Source: Shewanella zhangzhouensis (GTDB lineage: Bacteria > Pseudomonadota > Gammaproteobacteria > Enterobacterales > Shewanellaceae). Taken from it: 64,000 nucleotides of DNA. Where the stretch lies: the NCBI RefSeq assembly GCF_019457615.1, contig NZ_CP080414.1, positions 866,501 through 930,500 on the forward strand, given 5' to 3'. The position numbers were made by a program, and so were the translations under genes. Below the pieces are notes generated by a model. That model was not told the origin of the DNA and made no database searches. It was given only the letters and a program-made list of their open reading frames with translations. Position 1 is the first letter of the stretch, and every line of letters starts with the position of its first letter. Below are positions 17,490-26,635 of this stretch, in pieces.

Positions 17490-17780
17490 TCAGCCCGCGC
17501 TGTAACTGCGCTTCAGCTCCAGCACTTCCACCTGATAATTCAGATACCAGCGCTCGGCACCTGTTTGCTGGGCAACCCGGTGCAGCGCGTCCTGCTTCCA
17601 GGCGAGGATATCGGCCTCGCTGTCCCAGTAGGAGATGGCAACTTCCTTTGCTCCTTCTGTGACGGCAATAAAGTCGCGGCAATTGTATTTCTCGAAGGCG
17701 AGCTTTCTGAGTTCGGCGGCCATGGCGCTGTATTGGTCATCGAGCTTGCTGACGGTGGCTTTAAAAATAACGGCGAACAT
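17490..17780 (-). CDS. Antibiotic biosynthesis monooxygenase (ABM) family protein
   Basis: 96-residue ferredoxin-like fold protein. FAVIFKATVSKLDDQYSAMA at the start, then AISYWDSEADILAWKQD and HRVAQQTGAERWY match the ABM family, small dimers that oxidise aromatic or haem-like compounds without a bound cofactor, or act as stress proteins. An ideal GGAGGAAAACC ribosome site precedes ATG. First gene of a probable two-gene unit with the GST, which suggests a shared role in handling reactive or aromatic compounds. Confidence 0.85.
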   Translation of the reverse strand: MFAVIFKATVSKLDDQYSAMAAELRKLAFEKYNCRDFIAVTEGAKEVAISYWDSEADILAWKQDALHRVAQQTGAERWYLNYQVEVLELKRSYSAG

Positions 17781-17805
17781 GGTTTTCCTCCATAAAAACA
17801 GTAAT

Positions 17806-17830
17806 AAAAAAGCGCCCGAAGGCGCTTTTT
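17806..17830 (-). terminator. Terminator of the aminopeptidase P gene
   Basis: Stem AAAAAGCGCC/GGCGCTTTTT with CGAA loop, beginning 1 nt after the aminopeptidase stop codon. Confidence 0.9.
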
Positions 17831-17831
17831 A

Positions 17832-19631
17832 TCAGATAGCTTGGGTGGCCTTCGTCAGCCAGACCAGCTCGTCACCGGACATGAGCGGTGACAGGGTGTT
17901 GTATACCTTGCTGTGGTAGCGGTTGAGCCAATTCACCTCGGCCTCGGTCAGCAGCGCCTTGTCGATAAGGCGGGTGTCGATGGGGATAAGGGTGAGGGCG
18001 TCAAACTCATAGGTCTCGCGCTCGGCGCCTTTGAGGGCCTCGCAGTGGCGCACCACAATCAGGTTTTCGATACGAATACCAAAGCCATCGGCGCGGTAGT
18101 AGCCGGGCTCGTTAGACACCACCATACCGGGCAACAGTGCCACGGAGTTGCTGTTTTTGGCGATGCGCTGTGGGCCTTCGTGCACGCTCAGGAAGTGGCC
18201 AACACCATGGCCTGTTCCATGGTCATAATCAAAGCCATGTTGCCACAGGTACTGGCGGGCAAAGGCATCCAGCTGCTGGCCCGTGGTGCCCTTGGGGAAA
18301 CGGGCGCAGTCCAGGGCGATATGGCCCTTGAGCACCAGGGTGACCATTTTCTTTTGCTCGTCGGTGACCTCACCAATGGCCAGGGTGCGGGTGACATCTG
18401 TGGTGCCATCCAGATATTGGGCGCCCGAGTCCACCAGATAGATGCTGTTCATGGTCAGTTTTGCAGGCGTGCCATTGGTGTGGTTGTAATGGCACATGGC
18501 GGCGTTGGCGCCGGCAGCGGAAATGGTGTCAAAGCTTGGCTCGCGGTAGCGTGGGTCTTCCAGACGGAAGCTCTCAAGCTTGTCGGCCAGCTCGGCTTCA
18601 TCGTACAGACGACCAGCAGCCACTTCAGCATCGAGCCAGGCGAGGAAGCGGCTCACGGCGACGCCATCGCGTACATGGCATTCACGCATGCCTTTGAGCT
18701 CAGACGCATTTTTGGCGGCCTTTGGCAGGGCAACCACGTCCATGGCTGCAACGAGTTTGGCACCGGCCTCACGGGCAGTGAGCTGGCTGGCTGCATTGGC
18801 ACTGTTGGGGTCGGCAAGCAGCTTCTTACCGGCAAGATTGTTAAGCGCCGTATTGAGCTCAGATTCAGCGTGCACACTTACGCCTTCACCCACGTGGGCA
18901 GCGAAACCTTCAGGGACTTTGGCGGTATCCACAAAAAGCTGCATACGGCCATCCTGCCACAGCAGGGCAGAGCCAAGCACCACAGGCAATCTGGGCACAT
19001 CAAAACCGCGGATATTCAGGAGCCAGCAGAAGGAATCCAGCGCTGTGATAAGCGCCACATCACCACCGGCTTTTTTCACCAAGAGACCTGTCTCGGCACG
19101 TTTTTGGGCGCTGGTCTTGCCTGCATCGGCATCACTGAAGAGGTGCAGGGGTTTTATGTCCGGCACAGGGCGATCGTGCCAGTGCTTATCGATGGGGTTT
19201 TCGCTCACGGCAACGAGCTCGATACCGGCTTTATCCAGCACCGCTTTGGCTTGTTCAAACCAGGCCAGGGTATGCATGCGGGCATCGAATCCCACCCGGG
19301 AGCCTTCACCCAGGGTGTCGGCAAGATACTGAGGCTGCGGCGTATCGGTCAGGCTTTCATAGGCATACAGGTGCTCGTCTACCTGATCGCGTACCTGCAC
19401 CGTGTAGCGGCCGTCAACGAAGATGGCGGCGGTCTCTTTCATCACAATCGCCATACCGGCAGAGCCGGTAAAGCCGGTGGCCCAATAAAGACGCTCATTA
19501 TGCTCAGGCACATATTCCCCAAGATACTCATCGGCGCGGGGGATGATGAAGGCATCGAGTTGATTGGCGGCCATTTCTGCGCGAATGGCATCGAGGCGCT
19601 TGGAGATTTCACTGCTGGCGACTGCTGACAT
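17832..19631 (-). CDS. Xaa-Pro aminopeptidase, long (three-domain) type
   Basis: 599 residues, longer than E. coli PepP (441) and like the eukaryotic XPNPEP1 class: two creatinase-like N-terminal domains (about 10-140 and 165-310), an M24 pita-bread catalytic domain (about 320-540) and a C-terminal cap ending with WLNRYHSKVYNTL. Dimetal ligands are present: two Asp in LVDSGAQYLDGTTDVTRT, His in HGVGHFLSVHEGP, Glu in VSNEPGYY and Glu in IRIENL. It removes N-terminal residues before proline. No signal peptide, so cytoplasmic. AGGAAAAGG precedes the ATG. Confidence 0.95.
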   Translation of the reverse strand: MSAVASSEISKRLDAIRAEMAANQLDAFIIPRADEYLGEYVPEHNERLYWATGFTGSAGMAIVMKETAAIFVDGRYTVQVRDQVDEHLYAYESLTDTPQPQYLADTLGEGSRVGFDARMHTLAWFEQAKAVLDKAGIELVAVSENPIDKHWHDRPVPDIKPLHLFSDADAGKTSAQKRAETGLLVKKAGGDVALITALDSFCWLLNIRGFDVPRLPVVLGSALLWQDGRMQLFVDTAKVPEGFAAHVGEGVSVHAESELNTALNNLAGKKLLADPNSANAASQLTAREAGAKLVAAMDVVALPKAAKNASELKGMRECHVRDGVAVSRFLAWLDAEVAAGRLYDEAELADKLESFRLEDPRYREPSFDTISAAGANAAMCHYNHTNGTPAKLTMNSIYLVDSGAQYLDGTTDVTRTLAIGEVTDEQKKMVTLVLKGHIALDCARFPKGTTGQQLDAFARQYLWQHGFDYDHGTGHGVGHFLSVHEGPQRIAKNSNSVALLPGMVVSNEPGYYRADGFGIRIENLIVVRHCEALKGAERETYEFDALTLIPIDTRLIDKALLTEAEVNWLNRYHSKVYNTLSPLMSGDELVWLTKATQAI

Positions 19632-19935
19632 GGGTGACCTTTTCCTGACGTTTTGCTTGTGAGTGGGTACTTGTTCTGAGTACTTGTGCTTGAGTACGGG
19701 TAATGTGCCCGGGTGCTTTCCCGCGGCTTATAAATATGCGCCGATTATCGCAACCCCAACTGACAGTCGCAAGGTAAGGCAAGATGAAAATGCTTTGAGC
19801 ACCTCTGAAGGCTTGCGAAGAAAGGCCCGCAATCGTGTCCCGGCAACTGTCTCCGGGTGTACGCCTTGACGCCGGGCCGAGAGCGGGGGATATTCGTAAG
19901 TTCATTTTTACAGTCTTAATTTTGGCATAAATTTC
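19632..19935. other. Divergent intergenic region with GTAC-centred repeats
   Basis: 304 bases between two divergent genes. GTACTTGT occurs at 19667-19674 and 19680-19687, and a weaker GTACGGGT at 19694-19701, 13-14 bp apart, in the leader of the aminopeptidase gene. A TTGACG (19866) lies 19 bp from TATTCG, a poor promoter for the MFS gene. No gene seen. Confidence 0.4.
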
Positions 19936-21189
19936 ATGGCGTTTTCGGCTTGGTTTCGCACAACTCCCCTGGCACTGATGGGGAAATTACAGGGATGGCC
20001 GCGCAATGTGTGGTTACTGACGTTGGCCCAGGCCCTGTCAATGAGTGCTACCCCCATCATGGTGCTGCTGGGCGGTTTGGTGGGCGCAAAAATAGCGCCC
20101 ACAGCACAGCTTGCCACGGCGCCCATTGCCATAATGATCCTCGGCCTTGCCGCCGCCGTGGTGCCCGTGGGTCTGCTTGGGCGTAAGTACGGCAGGCGCA
20201 GGGTATTCCTGCTGGGCAGTTTGCTGGGCACCCTCGCAGGATTGACCGCGGCCCTCGGGGTATATCAAAACGACTTTGTGATTTTCTGTGTGGGCGCGCT
20301 GCTGCTGGGGGCAGCAGGGGCTGTGGTACAGCAATACCGTTTCGCTGCCATGGAGGCCGTTGACCCCATCAAGGCGCCAAGGGCCGCCTCCCGGGTGCTG
20401 CTGGGTGGCCTGGTGGCGGCACTGCTTGGCCCTGAACTTGCGGTGCTCGGCAGTGCGTTGATTGATGGCAGCTATGCCGGTGCGTTTTTGCTGTTGTCGG
20501 CCATCGCCCTGTGCGGTGGTTTGGTGTTGTTGGGATACCGCAATGAGTCACAATGGCAGGGCGATGCCAGCACCAAAGAACCTCAGACCGAGCGTCCTTT
20601 GGCTGAGCTTTTGTCCCAGAGCAAACTCTGGGTGGCCATTGGCGGCGCCGCTATTGGCTACGGCATGATGAGCCTGATTATGACGGCGACGCCCCTGCAC
20701 ATGCACCATATGGAGCACCATTCTCTGGCCGACACCAAGTGGGTTATTCAGAGCCATATCATCGCCATGTATTTGCCGTCCTTTATCAGCGGTGCTTTGG
20801 TCGCCCGTTTCGGCCATGGCGCCATGATGATGGCGGGACTTGGGGCTTACGGGGCAACCATTATTCTGGCGCTGTCCGGCAGTGACCTGCTGAATTACTG
20901 GACGGCACTGGTGCTGCTGGGCGTAGGTTGGAACTTCCTTTTTGTAGCGGGTACATCACTCCTGCCCTCCTGCTATCGCGGCGCAGAGAAGTTCCGCATA
21001 CAGACCTTCAATGATTTTGCGGTATTTGGGTTTCAGGCCATGGCGTCACTGGGGGCCGGCGCTTTGCTCACCGGCCTTGGCTGGCAGGTATTGCTGGTGG
21101 CCTGCTTACCCTTTATCGGGGTGCAGCTGATGCTGCTGGCGTGGTGGAAGTTGAGCAAAAGCAGGGTGTTACAAGGTGGTAACAATTGA
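19936..21189 (+). CDS. Major facilitator superfamily transporter
   Basis: 417 residues with about 12 hydrophobic segments. The MFS motif A appears as GLLGRKYGRRRVFLLGS between TM2 and TM3, with a weaker copy (ALVARFGHGAMMMAG) in the second half; the central loop is at about 205-225. A His-rich loop (MHMHHMEHH) lies near residue 255. Probably an exporter of small molecules; substrate unknown. The start has no strong ribosome site; an ATG 14 codons later (19978) is possible. 83 nt separate it from the ROK gene, so the two may be cotranscribed. Confidence 0.9.
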   Translation: MAFSAWFRTTPLALMGKLQGWPRNVWLLTLAQALSMSATPIMVLLGGLVGAKIAPTAQLATAPIAIMILGLAAAVVPVGLLGRKYGRRRVFLLGSLLGTLAGLTAALGVYQNDFVIFCVGALLLGAAGAVVQQYRFAAMEAVDPIKAPRAASRVLLGGLVAALLGPELAVLGSALIDGSYAGAFLLLSAIALCGGLVLLGYRNESQWQGDASTKEPQTERPLAELLSQSKLWVAIGGAAIGYGMMSLIMTATPLHMHHMEHHSLADTKWVIQSHIIAMYLPSFISGALVARFGHGAMMMAGLGAYGATIILALSGSDLLNYWTALVLLGVGWNFLFVAGTSLLPSCYRGAEKFRIQTFNDFAVFGFQAMASLGAGALLTGLGWQVLLVACLPFIGVQLMLLAWWKLSKSRVLQGGNN

Positions 21190-21272
21190 TTTATTCAATT
21201 ACCGGTTGGTGACACTATGGTAAACTTCGCCATCCCTGCTCGGGGTCAGAGCAGGGCGTATCAGTGGAGTAA

Positions 21273-22064
21273 ATGATGCAAACATTGACACTTGATGTGG
21301 GGGGAACCAACGGCCTGTTTGAACTCAGGCGCGAAGGTCATACAGAACAATATAAATTCCCCACCGGTGATGGTTTCTCTATCCGGGATTTGAACGAACA
21401 GATCCAGGCCTTTGAACAGGACTTTGCGCTGGAGCACTACCGTCTGGCCATTGCCGTTCCGGGCCTGGTGCGGGATAACCGTTTGGTTACCTGTAAGTCG
21501 CTGCCGGGACTGACGGGGCTGCACCCGGCACAAATCCAGTGCAGCGGCGAACTCGCTTTTATTGTCAACGACATGGATGCGGGCATCCAGGCCATTGCCG
21601 AGCCTCGTCATGATTGTGAGGTGCTGGTGATGTGCGGTGCGGGCCTGGGTATGGCAATTGCCATGAATGGCCAGGTGTTCAGCGGTGCCAGCGGCTTTGC
21701 CGGTGAGCTGGGACACTGCCGTATCATGACTGAGGGCGGCGAGTTCAGTCTGGAGCAACTGGCATCTGCCGAAGCACTGCGTGGTCGTAAACAGGTGATG
21801 GGAGATGACCTGGTGCAGGCTGGGCGTCATCTGGGCATGGGGCTGGCGTGGGTGGTTAACCTCTTCAATCCCAATCGCATTTATCTCGCGGGCAGCATGA
21901 TGAACAGTGCCGATTTTTACAAAGGCTGTATTGGTTCCCTCAAAGATATGGCATTGGGTGCGCCCATGGCCAACTGCCAGGTGCACAGAGTCGATGACAT
22001 GGAAACGCTGGTGTGCCGTGGACTGGCCACCATGCTGGAAAAACAGCAGCATGCAGGCGAGTGA
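21273..22064 (+). CDS. ROK family protein (sugar kinase-like)
   Basis: 263 residues with the ROK/ASKHA fold. Phosphate-1 loop LDVGGTNG (7-14), sugar-site segments LAIAVPGLV and FIVNDMDAG, phosphate-2 loop VMCGAGLGMAIAM, then GFAGELGHC with the sugar-contacting Glu and His. The zinc motif CxCGxxGC of many ROK proteins is missing, as in some glucokinase-like members. Likely a hexose or N-acyl-hexosamine kinase; there is no HTH, so not a repressor. GGAG 6 nt upstream supports the ATG pair at 21273. Confidence 0.86.
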   Translation: MMQTLTLDVGGTNGLFELRREGHTEQYKFPTGDGFSIRDLNEQIQAFEQDFALEHYRLAIAVPGLVRDNRLVTCKSLPGLTGLHPAQIQCSGELAFIVNDMDAGIQAIAEPRHDCEVLVMCGAGLGMAIAMNGQVFSGASGFAGELGHCRIMTEGGEFSLEQLASAEALRGRKQVMGDDLVQAGRHLGMGLAWVVNLFNPNRIYLAGSMMNSADFYKGCIGSLKDMALGAPMANCQVHRVDDMETLVCRGLATMLEKQQHAGE

Positions 22065-22078
22065 TAAATGCCAGTGAC

Positions 22079-22107
22079 AAAAAACGCCGCGAACGCGGCG
22101 TTTTTTT
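22079..22107. terminator. Bidirectional terminator between ROK and ankyrin genes
   Basis: Stem AAAAAACGCCGC/GCGGCGTTTTTT with GAAC... centre; lies between two converging stops at 22064 and 22119. Confidence 0.92.
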
Positions 22108-22118
22108 ATGGGTTGGTT

Positions 22119-24860
22119 TTATGCTCTCAGGCGGGGCTGTGCCAGCGGGATATCCATGTTGTCGTCATCCCAGCTGGCCATGTAACGTATCTCATCTTCC
22201 GCCCGACTGAAATTACCCAATGGCATGAGGAGCTGCGGCAGTGGCTCCTGCGTATCCCGTCGCTGCTTAACGCCGATGAGCAGTGCCAGCGTCCACCATG
22301 CCACTATGCCCATCCCCAGAGCCGTTAGCCAGGTTGGTGCAAGGAACCATACCAGCCCAAGCGCCAGGGCCGAGGGCAGTAAATACCAGACAGCGACCCG
22401 TCCCAGTCCCAGGGTGAGCTTGTGCAGCCGATACCAAAAACCAGCCGGTTTGAGGGCGCCAAGGTCCAGTCCGGGGGCCGGGATACCCAGGGCGCGGAAA
22501 TAGTCAAAAGCGCTCTTGCCTTTTTTATCCAGCACCCCGGCACTGGCACCCGCCTGGAGCAATACGGCCGCGCTCTTGTGGCTGAGCATGAGAATGGCAC
22601 TCATCAGCGGTGTTTGTCCGCGTCGGTTTTGGCTGTCGAGCACACTGCCGGCGGCAATTAACTGCGTGCACAGGTCCTCATCGTGCATGGCGCCCATACG
22701 GGCGGCCAAATGCAGCGGCGTATCGCCGTCGGCATCGTTGCCATCCTCAAGTGACAGACCAGCCTGCAACAGACAGGGGATAAGAATGCCATGGCCACGG
22801 TAGCAGGCGATGTGCAGCAGCGACTCGCCCTTAAACCACTCCAGGGCATCGGCGCCCTGCGCCAGCAAATATTCTGTCAATTGTCTGTGGCCATTGGCGA
22901 CGGCGAAATAGAGGGCGCTGCAGCCCTCACTGTCACTGGCAGGCAGGGTTGCGCCTCTTTCCAGCAGCAATTGCGCCATGGCCAGATCCCCGCGGTAAGC
23001 GGCATAACACAACAGCGGTGCACGTCCGTGGGGGGGCAGGGGTTCCCTCAGTGCCTCGGCCTCCTGGCGCAGACGGCTTAGGGTGCCCAGCAGCACTTCG
23101 AGGCTGCGATGGCTCGCCCGGGTTGAGCGGCTTGGGATCTTCAGGGTGTCGTTGGCCTCGGCGCCGGCATCCAGCAAGAGGCGTGTAATCCCCAGATGTC
23201 CCTTGGCGACGGATATGGCGAGCGCCGTATTGCCATCGAGGTCTTTATGGTCAAGGGGCTGCTCCCGGGCCAGCAAAAAAGCCACTATGTCATGGGCACC
23301 ATGACGACAGGCGTGCAGCAGCAGGGTGTCGCCCTGGTGGTTTTCCGGCTGTTTGTTTCGAAGCCGCAGCCAGGCCTGCTCAAATCCCTGAGTATCCCGG
23401 TAAGCAATCAATAACCAGATGTATTCACTCACCGGCAGGTTGAACAGCGCTGTGTGGAATACCTGATGCAAGGCCTCCTCGTTGGGCCTTTGGCGCAAGA
23501 GGGCCTCAAAAACGGTTTCGCCGTCCACATTGGTCTCGGCGGGATTCTCTCCTGCGGCCAGCAGCATCCGGGCGGATTCGGGGCTCAAATCTTCCAGATA
23601 GTCGTGCAACAGGGGGCTGCGATAGCGGGTTGGCTTGTTGGCCTTAAGGAGTATCTCAAGGTTTTTCAGTGCATTGTGGTGGATTGCTGTGCCGATGGCG
23701 CGATTGTGGTCGAACAGTCGAATACGGTTCGCCAAAATGGCTATGAGTCTGTGGGCCCTGTCGTCGGCCACCAGATACTCCACCAAATCGGCGACGCAAT
23801 CATCTATGTCCAGCATCAGGGCTTCTGCTTTGAGCAGCAGGTAGGCCACCAGCCGGAACGCGCCGCTGGCAGCCGCGCCCTGCAAGAGCTCCACCATATC
23901 ATCGCTGTTATCTTCAAGTTTGAGGCCCAGGCTTTCCAGTAACTTAAAACCCAGCAGGTTATCTACCTGGGTGCACAGGCCTGCCAGTACCATCAATTGA
24001 TCGTAGTTGAGGCTTAAGCCTGAGAGCAGGCGCTGCAGTACGGGTTGGTCCTGATGACGGATGGCAATTTTTATTTGCTGCTCTGTGCTGCCGGCGTTGT
24101 AAATGCCGTGGGGACGAAGAAAGGGGAATCCCTGGCGGTGAAGCCTGGCGGCCAGTTCATAATCCAGCGCAAACGCATGCCACAGGATGGAGCCGCCATC
24201 CGGCAACCGGTAATGGGCGGGCCAGCCCTGTTGCAACAAGGCTTCAATAAAGGGGGCCAGGCGTTTGTCATTGTCGGCCAACAGACGCGTCATCAGATCC
24301 TGTCCGGCACTATCTGATTCTTCGGGGTTGGCTCCCTGCTTGAGGAGCAGGGTAAACATTGACAGGCTGCGATAATGCACGCAGGCATAGATAAGCGGCT
24401 CATCGCCGAGGGGGGTGTTGGGATCGAGGCCTGAACTCAGCAGCCGGGTGAGCTCGTCCACATCCTGATTTCGTACCAGGGTATCCAGGGTATCTTCGGG
24501 CAGGAACCTTGCCAGCAGGCTGTCCAGCTCATCGGGTGAGGGCCTGATGCCGCGATAAAAACAGCTGTCAAAACTGGCATCCAGGGCAGCGCAGCGGGCG
24601 TTTACCTTAATAAATTCAACGCCCAGAGCCTTGCTGGCGCGCATCAGACGATAATTGATACCACTGTCGCTTTGGATATCCAGCCGCAGGTGATTGCTGA
24701 AGAGTTTGAGGGACGTGAGCTGTTCGGTCGTTGCCAAATACTCAGACAAACCAAGGGCATCGAGCGCCTGTTCGGGGGACAGGGTCGCCGTGGTCTGCCG
24801 GATGCGTTCGCTGTCGCTGCTGGACATACACAGGCAGTACCTGAACCAATTTGCCGACAT
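22119..24860 (-). CDS. Large ankyrin-repeat protein with C-terminal membrane anchor
   Basis: 913 residues. Ankyrin repeats are clearest at about 150-190 (DEPLIYACVHYRSLSMFTLLL), and from about 520 to 770 (GDTLLLHACRHGAHDIVAFLL, GNTALAISVAKGHLGITRLLL, GDTPLHLAARMG, GQTPLMSAILML). The middle is weakly repeat-like. Two adjacent hydrophobic segments near residues 825-870 and an acidic tail follow, so the repeats probably face the cytoplasm as a protein-binding platform. No signal peptide. ATG at 24860 has AGAAGG upstream; GTG at 24875 is an alternative. Partner unknown; it stands alone. Confidence 0.85.
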   Translation of the reverse strand: MSANWFRYCLCMSSSDSERIRQTTATLSPEQALDALGLSEYLATTEQLTSLKLFSNHLRLDIQSDSGINYRLMRASKALGVEFIKVNARCAALDASFDSCFYRGIRPSPDELDSLLARFLPEDTLDTLVRNQDVDELTRLLSSGLDPNTPLGDEPLIYACVHYRSLSMFTLLLKQGANPEESDSAGQDLMTRLLADNDKRLAPFIEALLQQGWPAHYRLPDGGSILWHAFALDYELAARLHRQGFPFLRPHGIYNAGSTEQQIKIAIRHQDQPVLQRLLSGLSLNYDQLMVLAGLCTQVDNLLGFKLLESLGLKLEDNSDDMVELLQGAAASGAFRLVAYLLLKAEALMLDIDDCVADLVEYLVADDRAHRLIAILANRIRLFDHNRAIGTAIHHNALKNLEILLKANKPTRYRSPLLHDYLEDLSPESARMLLAAGENPAETNVDGETVFEALLRQRPNEEALHQVFHTALFNLPVSEYIWLLIAYRDTQGFEQAWLRLRNKQPENHQGDTLLLHACRHGAHDIVAFLLAREQPLDHKDLDGNTALAISVAKGHLGITRLLLDAGAEANDTLKIPSRSTRASHRSLEVLLGTLSRLRQEAEALREPLPPHGRAPLLCYAAYRGDLAMAQLLLERGATLPASDSEGCSALYFAVANGHRQLTEYLLAQGADALEWFKGESLLHIACYRGHGILIPCLLQAGLSLEDGNDADGDTPLHLAARMGAMHDEDLCTQLIAAGSVLDSQNRRGQTPLMSAILMLSHKSAAVLLQAGASAGVLDKKGKSAFDYFRALGIPAPGLDLGALKPAGFWYRLHKLTLGLGRVAVWYLLPSALALGLVWFLAPTWLTALGMGIVAWWTLALLIGVKQRRDTQEPLPQLLMPLGNFSRAEDEIRYMASWDDDNMDIPLAQPRLRA

Positions 24861-24875
24861 GGCGCCTTCTGACAC

Positions 24876-25354
24876 TTTGCTCCCCCAGTGACGGTTGCCC
24901 TTGGCCTGGCAGGAACGGCGGCCTGTGCAACATTGGCGTCACAATACGCACAAGTGCCCTGAATGGCAACCGAATTTGGCTTACAGAGCGAGGGAGCGAG
25001 GCTCTCGGTGATGCTGATTGGGCGCCTTGTCGCCGCGTTGCAGACAGCGGATTGCAGCTGCGCCAAATGGCGAGCTGAGGTCTCGAGTGCTTGGGGCTTT
25101 TCCATCGCAGCCGCCTGGCTTGAGCGTAAAGCCTGCCTTTTACTCTGTGCCGCTGCTTATCTGAGCTGCGCACCTTCTGTAGACTGCCGCAGGCTTCGCG
25201 ATTTCAGCGCAGCTGGGCGGTGTTGGTCAGCTGCACGCAACAATCTTGAACAGAATGAGGGTTCAATATTTGTATATTTTATGCTAGAAATGCGCATCTG
25301 AACTGCGCCTCAGGCTGTGTTGGCCCGTGGCAACAACTGATTTGAAGGTGAAGT
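24876..25354. other. Intergenic region without a supported gene
   Basis: About 480 bases. Open frames exist on both strands (for example 24963-25301 plus) but their products are Cys/Ala/Arg-rich, have no ribosome site and look like chance frames. The last 100 bases are AT-rich (TTGTATATTTTATGCTAG, 25268-25285) and probably hold the promoter of the next gene. Confidence 0.5.
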
Positions 25355-26566
25355 ATGACCATAGGTGTAGGTGGGCTGACGGCCGAGGAGGCTCTCGCCA
25401 AACTCAGTGATATGACAGCGGGTACGGGCCCTATTGAAGTGAGTGAGTTTCAACAGCGTATTCAAAAGGCGCAGGGACTGATGAAAGCCGCAGGACTGGA
25501 CGCCGTTTACCTTAATGCCGGCACTAATCTTTACTACTTCACCGGCACCCGCTGGTACGCCAGCGAACGCATGGTGGGCGCCATTCTGCCCGCCGAGGGG
25601 GCATTGGAATACATTGCACCGGCCTTTGAATTAGACACCCTCAAGGGCTATATGGCCATCAAGGGGCAGGTGAATACCTGGCATGAAGACGAAAGCCCCT
25701 ATCAACTCTTTGGTGCCGTGCTCGATCGCCTCGGTCTGGGGCAGGGCCGGGTGGGCATGGATGAATCGGCCGCCTTCTTTATCAGCGAAGGCATTCGCGA
25801 TGCCAACCCTGAGCTTAAGGTGGTGAGCGCCAAGGCCGTGACGGCCGGTTGCCGGATGCAAAAATCGGCCACTGAGCTGGCGCTGATGCAGCGTGCCAAG
25901 GACATGACCCTGGAAGTGCATAAGGCCGCCGCTGCCATGCTGCGCCCCGGTATCACAGTCGGTGAAGTCGACGCCTTTATCGACGCTGCCCATCGTAAAG
26001 TCGGGGCGCCGGCTGGCTCCTATTTTTGTATCGTGCTTTTTGGCGAAGATACTGCGTATCCCCACGGCGTGAAAAATCCCAAGGCGCTGGAGGAGGGAGA
26101 TACCGTCCTGATTGACACCGGCTGCCAGCTTTATGGCTATAACTCAGATATCACCCGCACTTACGTGTATGGCACCCCGAGCGCGCGTCAACGTGAACTC
26201 TGGAACCTGGAAAAACAGGCGCAGGCGGCCGCCTTTGAGGCGGCAAAATTGGGCGCCCCCTGTGGCAGCGTCGATAAGGCCGCCCGCAGCGTGCTTGAGG
26301 CCGCAGGCTTTGGCCCCGGCTATGCGGTTCCCGGCCTGCCACACCGTACAGGTCACGGCATAGGGCTCGATATTCACGAGTGGCCCTATTTGGTGGCGAA
26401 TGACACCACACCGCTGGCGCCGGGTATGTGTTTTTCCAACGAGCCCATGCTCTGCGTGCCCGGTGAATTTGGGGTACGGCTCGAGGATCATTTCTACATG
26501 ACTGAGTGTGGCCCCAAGTGGTTTACTCTCCCTTCCCATTCCATTGACAATCCGTTTGGCTTGTAA
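25355..26566 (+). CDS. M24 family Xaa-Pro peptidase (PepQ/aminopeptidase P-like)
   Basis: 403 residues: creatinase N-terminal domain (about 30-165, NLYYFTGTRWYASERM) and M24 catalytic domain (about 175-395). Metal ligands: Asp in VLIDTGCQLYGYNSDITRT, His in HRTGHGIGLDIHEWPYL, Glu in CFSNEPMLCV, Glu in GVRLEDHF. Cleaves proline-containing di- or oligopeptides in the cytoplasm. The HEWPYL and DHFYMTE forms set it apart from the long enzyme at 17832, so the two are not recent copies. GAAGGTGAAGT precedes the ATG. Confidence 0.92.
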   Translation: MTIGVGGLTAEEALAKLSDMTAGTGPIEVSEFQQRIQKAQGLMKAAGLDAVYLNAGTNLYYFTGTRWYASERMVGAILPAEGALEYIAPAFELDTLKGYMAIKGQVNTWHEDESPYQLFGAVLDRLGLGQGRVGMDESAAFFISEGIRDANPELKVVSAKAVTAGCRMQKSATELALMQRAKDMTLEVHKAAAAMLRPGITVGEVDAFIDAAHRKVGAPAGSYFCIVLFGEDTAYPHGVKNPKALEEGDTVLIDTGCQLYGYNSDITRTYVYGTPSARQRELWNLEKQAQAAAFEAAKLGAPCGSVDKAARSVLEAAGFGPGYAVPGLPHRTGHGIGLDIHEWPYLVANDTTPLAPGMCFSNEPMLCVPGEFGVRLEDHFYMTECGPKWFTLPSHSIDNPFGL

Positions 26567-26574
26567 GGGACAAT

Positions 26575-26606
26575 AAAAAAACGGAGGCACAAGCCTCCGT
26601 TTTTTT
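26575..26606. terminator. Bidirectional terminator
   Basis: Stem AAAAAACGGAGGC/GCCTCCGTTTTTT with ACAA loop, between the M24 peptidase stop (26566) and the FKBP stop (26636). Confidence 0.92.
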
Positions 26607-26635
26607 ATGTCGCGTCAGTTGGCGTCAGTCAGCAT

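Noticed and set aside
17913..19628. 571-residue open frame on the plus strand opposite the aminopeptidase P gene
   Set aside because: It is a shadow frame of a GC-rich gene on the other strand; no ribosome site, no recognisable family, while the opposite frame is a full M24 enzyme.
19667..19701. GTACTTGT repeats upstream of aminopeptidase P as a regulatory array
   Set aside because: Third unit is poor and spacing varies (13 and 14 bp); recorded only in the intergenic note.
24963..25301. 112-residue open frame in the gap before the second M24 gene
   Set aside because: Composition (Cys, Ala, Arg-rich), no ribosome site and no similarity I can recognise; probably chance.
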